In this document: positions 61,600-64,000 of the stretch, piece by piece
Position numbering within the stretch: position 1 is the first letter of the stretch
How the letters are laid out: each line of letters starts with the position of its first letter
Origin: Saxidomus purpurata
Taxonomy: Eukaryota > Mollusca > Bivalvia > Venerida > Veneridae
NCBI GenBank assembly: GCA_022818135.1
Contig: JAFMSR010000002.1
Coordinates: forward strand, 45,860,699-45,924,698
Direction of reading: 5' to 3'
DNA length: 64,000 nt
Program-made: the position numbers and the translations under genes
The notes under the pieces: model-generated
Database searches by the model: none
What the model was told of the DNA's origin: nothing
What the model saw: the letters and a program-made list of their open reading frames with translations, nothing else

Positions 61600-64000
61600 T
61601 AGGGGTGTAGCCTTGGGAGAAAAGGGGAGGTAACTCTGTTCTTCCTAATTTTAGTCCATACGATTTGTCTCCCGTGGGATAGAAAGGGAGGTTGTCCCGT
61701 TTTACTAAATTAAGTAAATACGATTTGTCTCCCTTGGTATAAAAAGAAAGACAACTCTGTTTTTACTAATTTCAGATAAGATTTGTCTCCCTTGGGATAG
61801 TAAGGGAGGTAAGTCTATTAGCCTAATTCAAGTCAATATCACATTTGTCTCCCTTGGTATAAAAAAGGAAACAACTCTGTTTAACAAATTTAGGTCAAAA
61901 CGATTTGTCTCACTTGGGATCGATAGGTAGGTTACTCTGTTTTTACTAATTTAAGTCAGTATGATTTGTCTCCTTTTGGATAAAAAGGGAGGCAACTCTG
62001 TTTTTGCTAATTTAAGTCAAAAAGATTTGTCTCCCTTGGGATTGAAAGGGAAGTTACTCTGTATTTAATAATTAAAGTCAGTATGATTTGTCTCCCTTTG
62101 GATAAAAAAGGGAAGCAACTTTGTTTTTGCTAATTTTAGTCAATAGGATTTGTCTCCCTTGGGAAAGAAAGGGATGTAACTCTATTTTTGCAAATTTCAG
62201 TCAGTACTTTTTGTCGACCTTGGGAGAAAAAGGGAAATAACTCTGTATTTCCTTACTTAGATTAATATGATTTTTGTCCTTTGGAATAGAAAGGGAGGTA
62301 ATGCTGTTTTTACAAATTAAAGTCAATATTTTCTTTCTCCCTTAGTATAAAAAGGGCGACAACTCTATTTTTACTAATTTAAGTCCATACAATTTGTCTC
62401 CCTTGGGATTGAAAGAGAGGTTACTCTGTTTTTACTAATTTAAGTCAGTACAATTTGTCTCCCTTTAGAGAAACAAGATGGCCCTATATCGCTCACCTTG
62501 GTACAAGTCCAGACAATGTTATATACCAAATAGGTCCTACATACGTCTTTGTAAAACAAGTGAACCCCCCCTGGGCAAGATCAATTTTGACCCCAGGGGC
62601 ATAATTTGAACAAACTTTGAAGAGTAAATATCAAAGCTCTAGGCCTTGTGGTTTCAGAGAAGAAGATTTTTAAAGTTTTTCCTATATAAGCCTATGTAAA
62701 ACTAAGTGACCACCAGCGCGCGGTCAATTTTGACCCAGGGGTCATAATTTGAACAATCTTTGTAGAGGTCAAATAGACAATGTTACATGTCAAATATCTA
62801 AGCTCTACGCCTTGTGGTTTCAGAGTAGAAGATTTTTAAAGTTTGTCCCATTTGTTGCCATAGCAACTAGAGTTCTGCATGGAATGGAATTCTTTGAACA
62901 ATTTTGGTAGAGCTTCATGCAAGGAACATCTCTGCATAGTTTCATCAACATTGGCCTAGTGATTTCATAGGAGATGTCATTTGAATCAAAATGTTGACGG
63001 ACGACGGACAATCATCCATTAGAAAAGCTCACTCTGGCGAAGCCAGGTGAGCAAAAAAGGAAGCAACAGTTTTTACAAATTTAAGTCAATACCTTTTGTT
63101 TCCCTTGGGAGAAAAAGGGAGTAAACTCTGTTCTTCCTTATTAAACTGAATACAATTTGTTTCCCTTAGGATAGAAAGGGAGGCAACTCTGTTTTTTTTT
63201 TAAATTTAAGGCCATATGATTTGTCTCCTGTAGGAAAGAAAGGGACGTTGACCCGCTTTACTACTTTAAGTCAATGCGATTTGTTTCCCTTGGTATAAAA
63301 AGAAAGACAACTCTGTTTTTACTAATTTCAGGTAAAAAGATTTGACTCCCCTGGGATAGTATGGGAGGTAAGTCTGTCAGCCTAATTAAAGTCAGTATCA
63401 CATTTGTCTCCCTTGGTATAAAAAGGGAAACAACTCTGTTTTGACTAATTTAGGTCAAAACAATTTGTCTCCCTTGGGATCAACAGAGGTTACTGTTTTT
63501 ACTATAAAAAAGGGAGGCAACTCTGTTTTTGCTAATTTTGGTCAATAGGATTTGTCTCCCTTGGGATGAAATGGAGGTTACTCTGTATTTACTAATTTCA
63601 GTATGATTTGTCTCCCTAAGGAGAAAAAGGGTTAGTTTTTACAAATTTAAGTCAATGCTTTTTGTCTCCCTTGGGAGATAACTCTGTTCTTCCTAATTTA
63701 AGTTATACCATTTGTCTCTCTTGGGATAGAAAGGGAGGCTGTTTTTGCTTATTTAAGTCCATTTTTGTCTCCCGTGGGATAGAAAGGCAGGTTGCCCCGT
63801 TTCACTAATTGAAGGCAATACGATTCGTCTTCCTTGGTATAAAAAGAAAGACAAGTCGATTTTTACTAATTAAAGTTTATAAGATTTGTCTATCTTGGGA
63901 TAGTAAGGGTGGTAAGTCTGTTAGCCTTATTAAAGTTAATTTCACATTTGTCTCCCTTAGTAAGAAAAGGGAAACAACTCTGATTTTACTAATTTAGGTC
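61600..64000 (+). repeat. ~61-bp satellite, about 30 units, running off the window
   Basis: Unit about 'gatttgtctcccttggga' + 'tagaaagggaggtaactctg' + 'tttttactaatttaagtcaata'. CTCCCTT and AAGGGAG within each unit can form a hairpin. Units diverge by substitutions and small indels. A family B element at 62472-63058 interrupts it. All reading frames here are shadows. Confidence 0.95.
62472..63058 (-). mobile_element. family B element (copy B6) inside the 61-bp satellite
   Basis: Left end AACAAGATGGCCCTATATCGCTCACC lacks the first hairpin arm. The right end GCTCACTCTGGC-gaa-GCCAGGTGAGC keeps its hairpin, and AGGTGAGC still matches GCTCACCT at the left. Two cores. The interrupted satellite normally reads 'agagaaaaagggaggcaact', so the insertion is in an A-run. 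Confidence 0.85.

Overview
This window is AT-rich eukaryotic DNA with no intact protein-coding gene that I can defend. Its repeats (cores carrying the motif AAAGGGGCATAAYTCTG, GGAC-rich ends, tRNA-derived SINEs, pogo/Tigger-type and LINE remnants) suggest a marine bivalve mollusc. That assignment is inference from repeat style; the species cannot be fixed from the sequence alone. Nearly everything recognisable is mobile or tandemly repeated DNA, plus a few broken coding regions.

The most informative content is a set of tandem-core elements with unrelated sequences but the same plan, called families A, B, C, E and F here. As printed, one end is AACAAGA (CTAG in family C), then a short hairpin, then an 8-15 base block. 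The body is a tandem core of about 155-170 bp per unit. The other end has a GGAC-rich stretch and a second hairpin whose outer arm is the exact complement of the block at the first end. Read on the opposite strand this matches the layout described for non-autonomous Helitron-like (Helentron/HINE, 'pearl'-type) elements. They are repeatedly nested in A-runs of one another (A in C, A in A, B in A, B in B).

Layout: 1-2.4 kb, degenerate repeats and a TA-flanked MITE; 2.4-5.3 kb, a C/A/B nest; 7.5-8.2 kb, a frameshifted coding remnant with 10-residue repeats; 8.4-9.8 kb, family F split by a TTAA-flanked transposon; 10.6-13.9 kb, A inside A with a LINE fragment inside; 15.0-15.9 kb, a hAT-like element; 16.1-18.1 kb, A inside C; 18.5-19.4 kb, SINE fragments; 21.2-24.4 kb, a degraded OTU-like gene cut by two A elements; 25.1-26.4 kb, a LINE RT pseudogene; 27.05-27.43 kb, a suspicious homopolymer block; 27.4-34.3 kb, a ~1.5-kb tandem array with SINE passengers; 36.2-47.9 kb, eleven ~1.06-kb tandem units; 50.3-57.0 kb, a Tigger-like transposon holding an E element, a 1.6-kb long-inverted-repeat element, a 28-bp minisatellite and a C element that splits the transposase; 57.2-61.4 kb, another B, a 659-bp inverted-repeat transposon and a third LINE; 61.6-64 kb, a ~61-bp satellite invaded by B.

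Several insertions can be dated relative to each other because the interrupted host repeat is present elsewhere in the window, so the empty site can be read directly.
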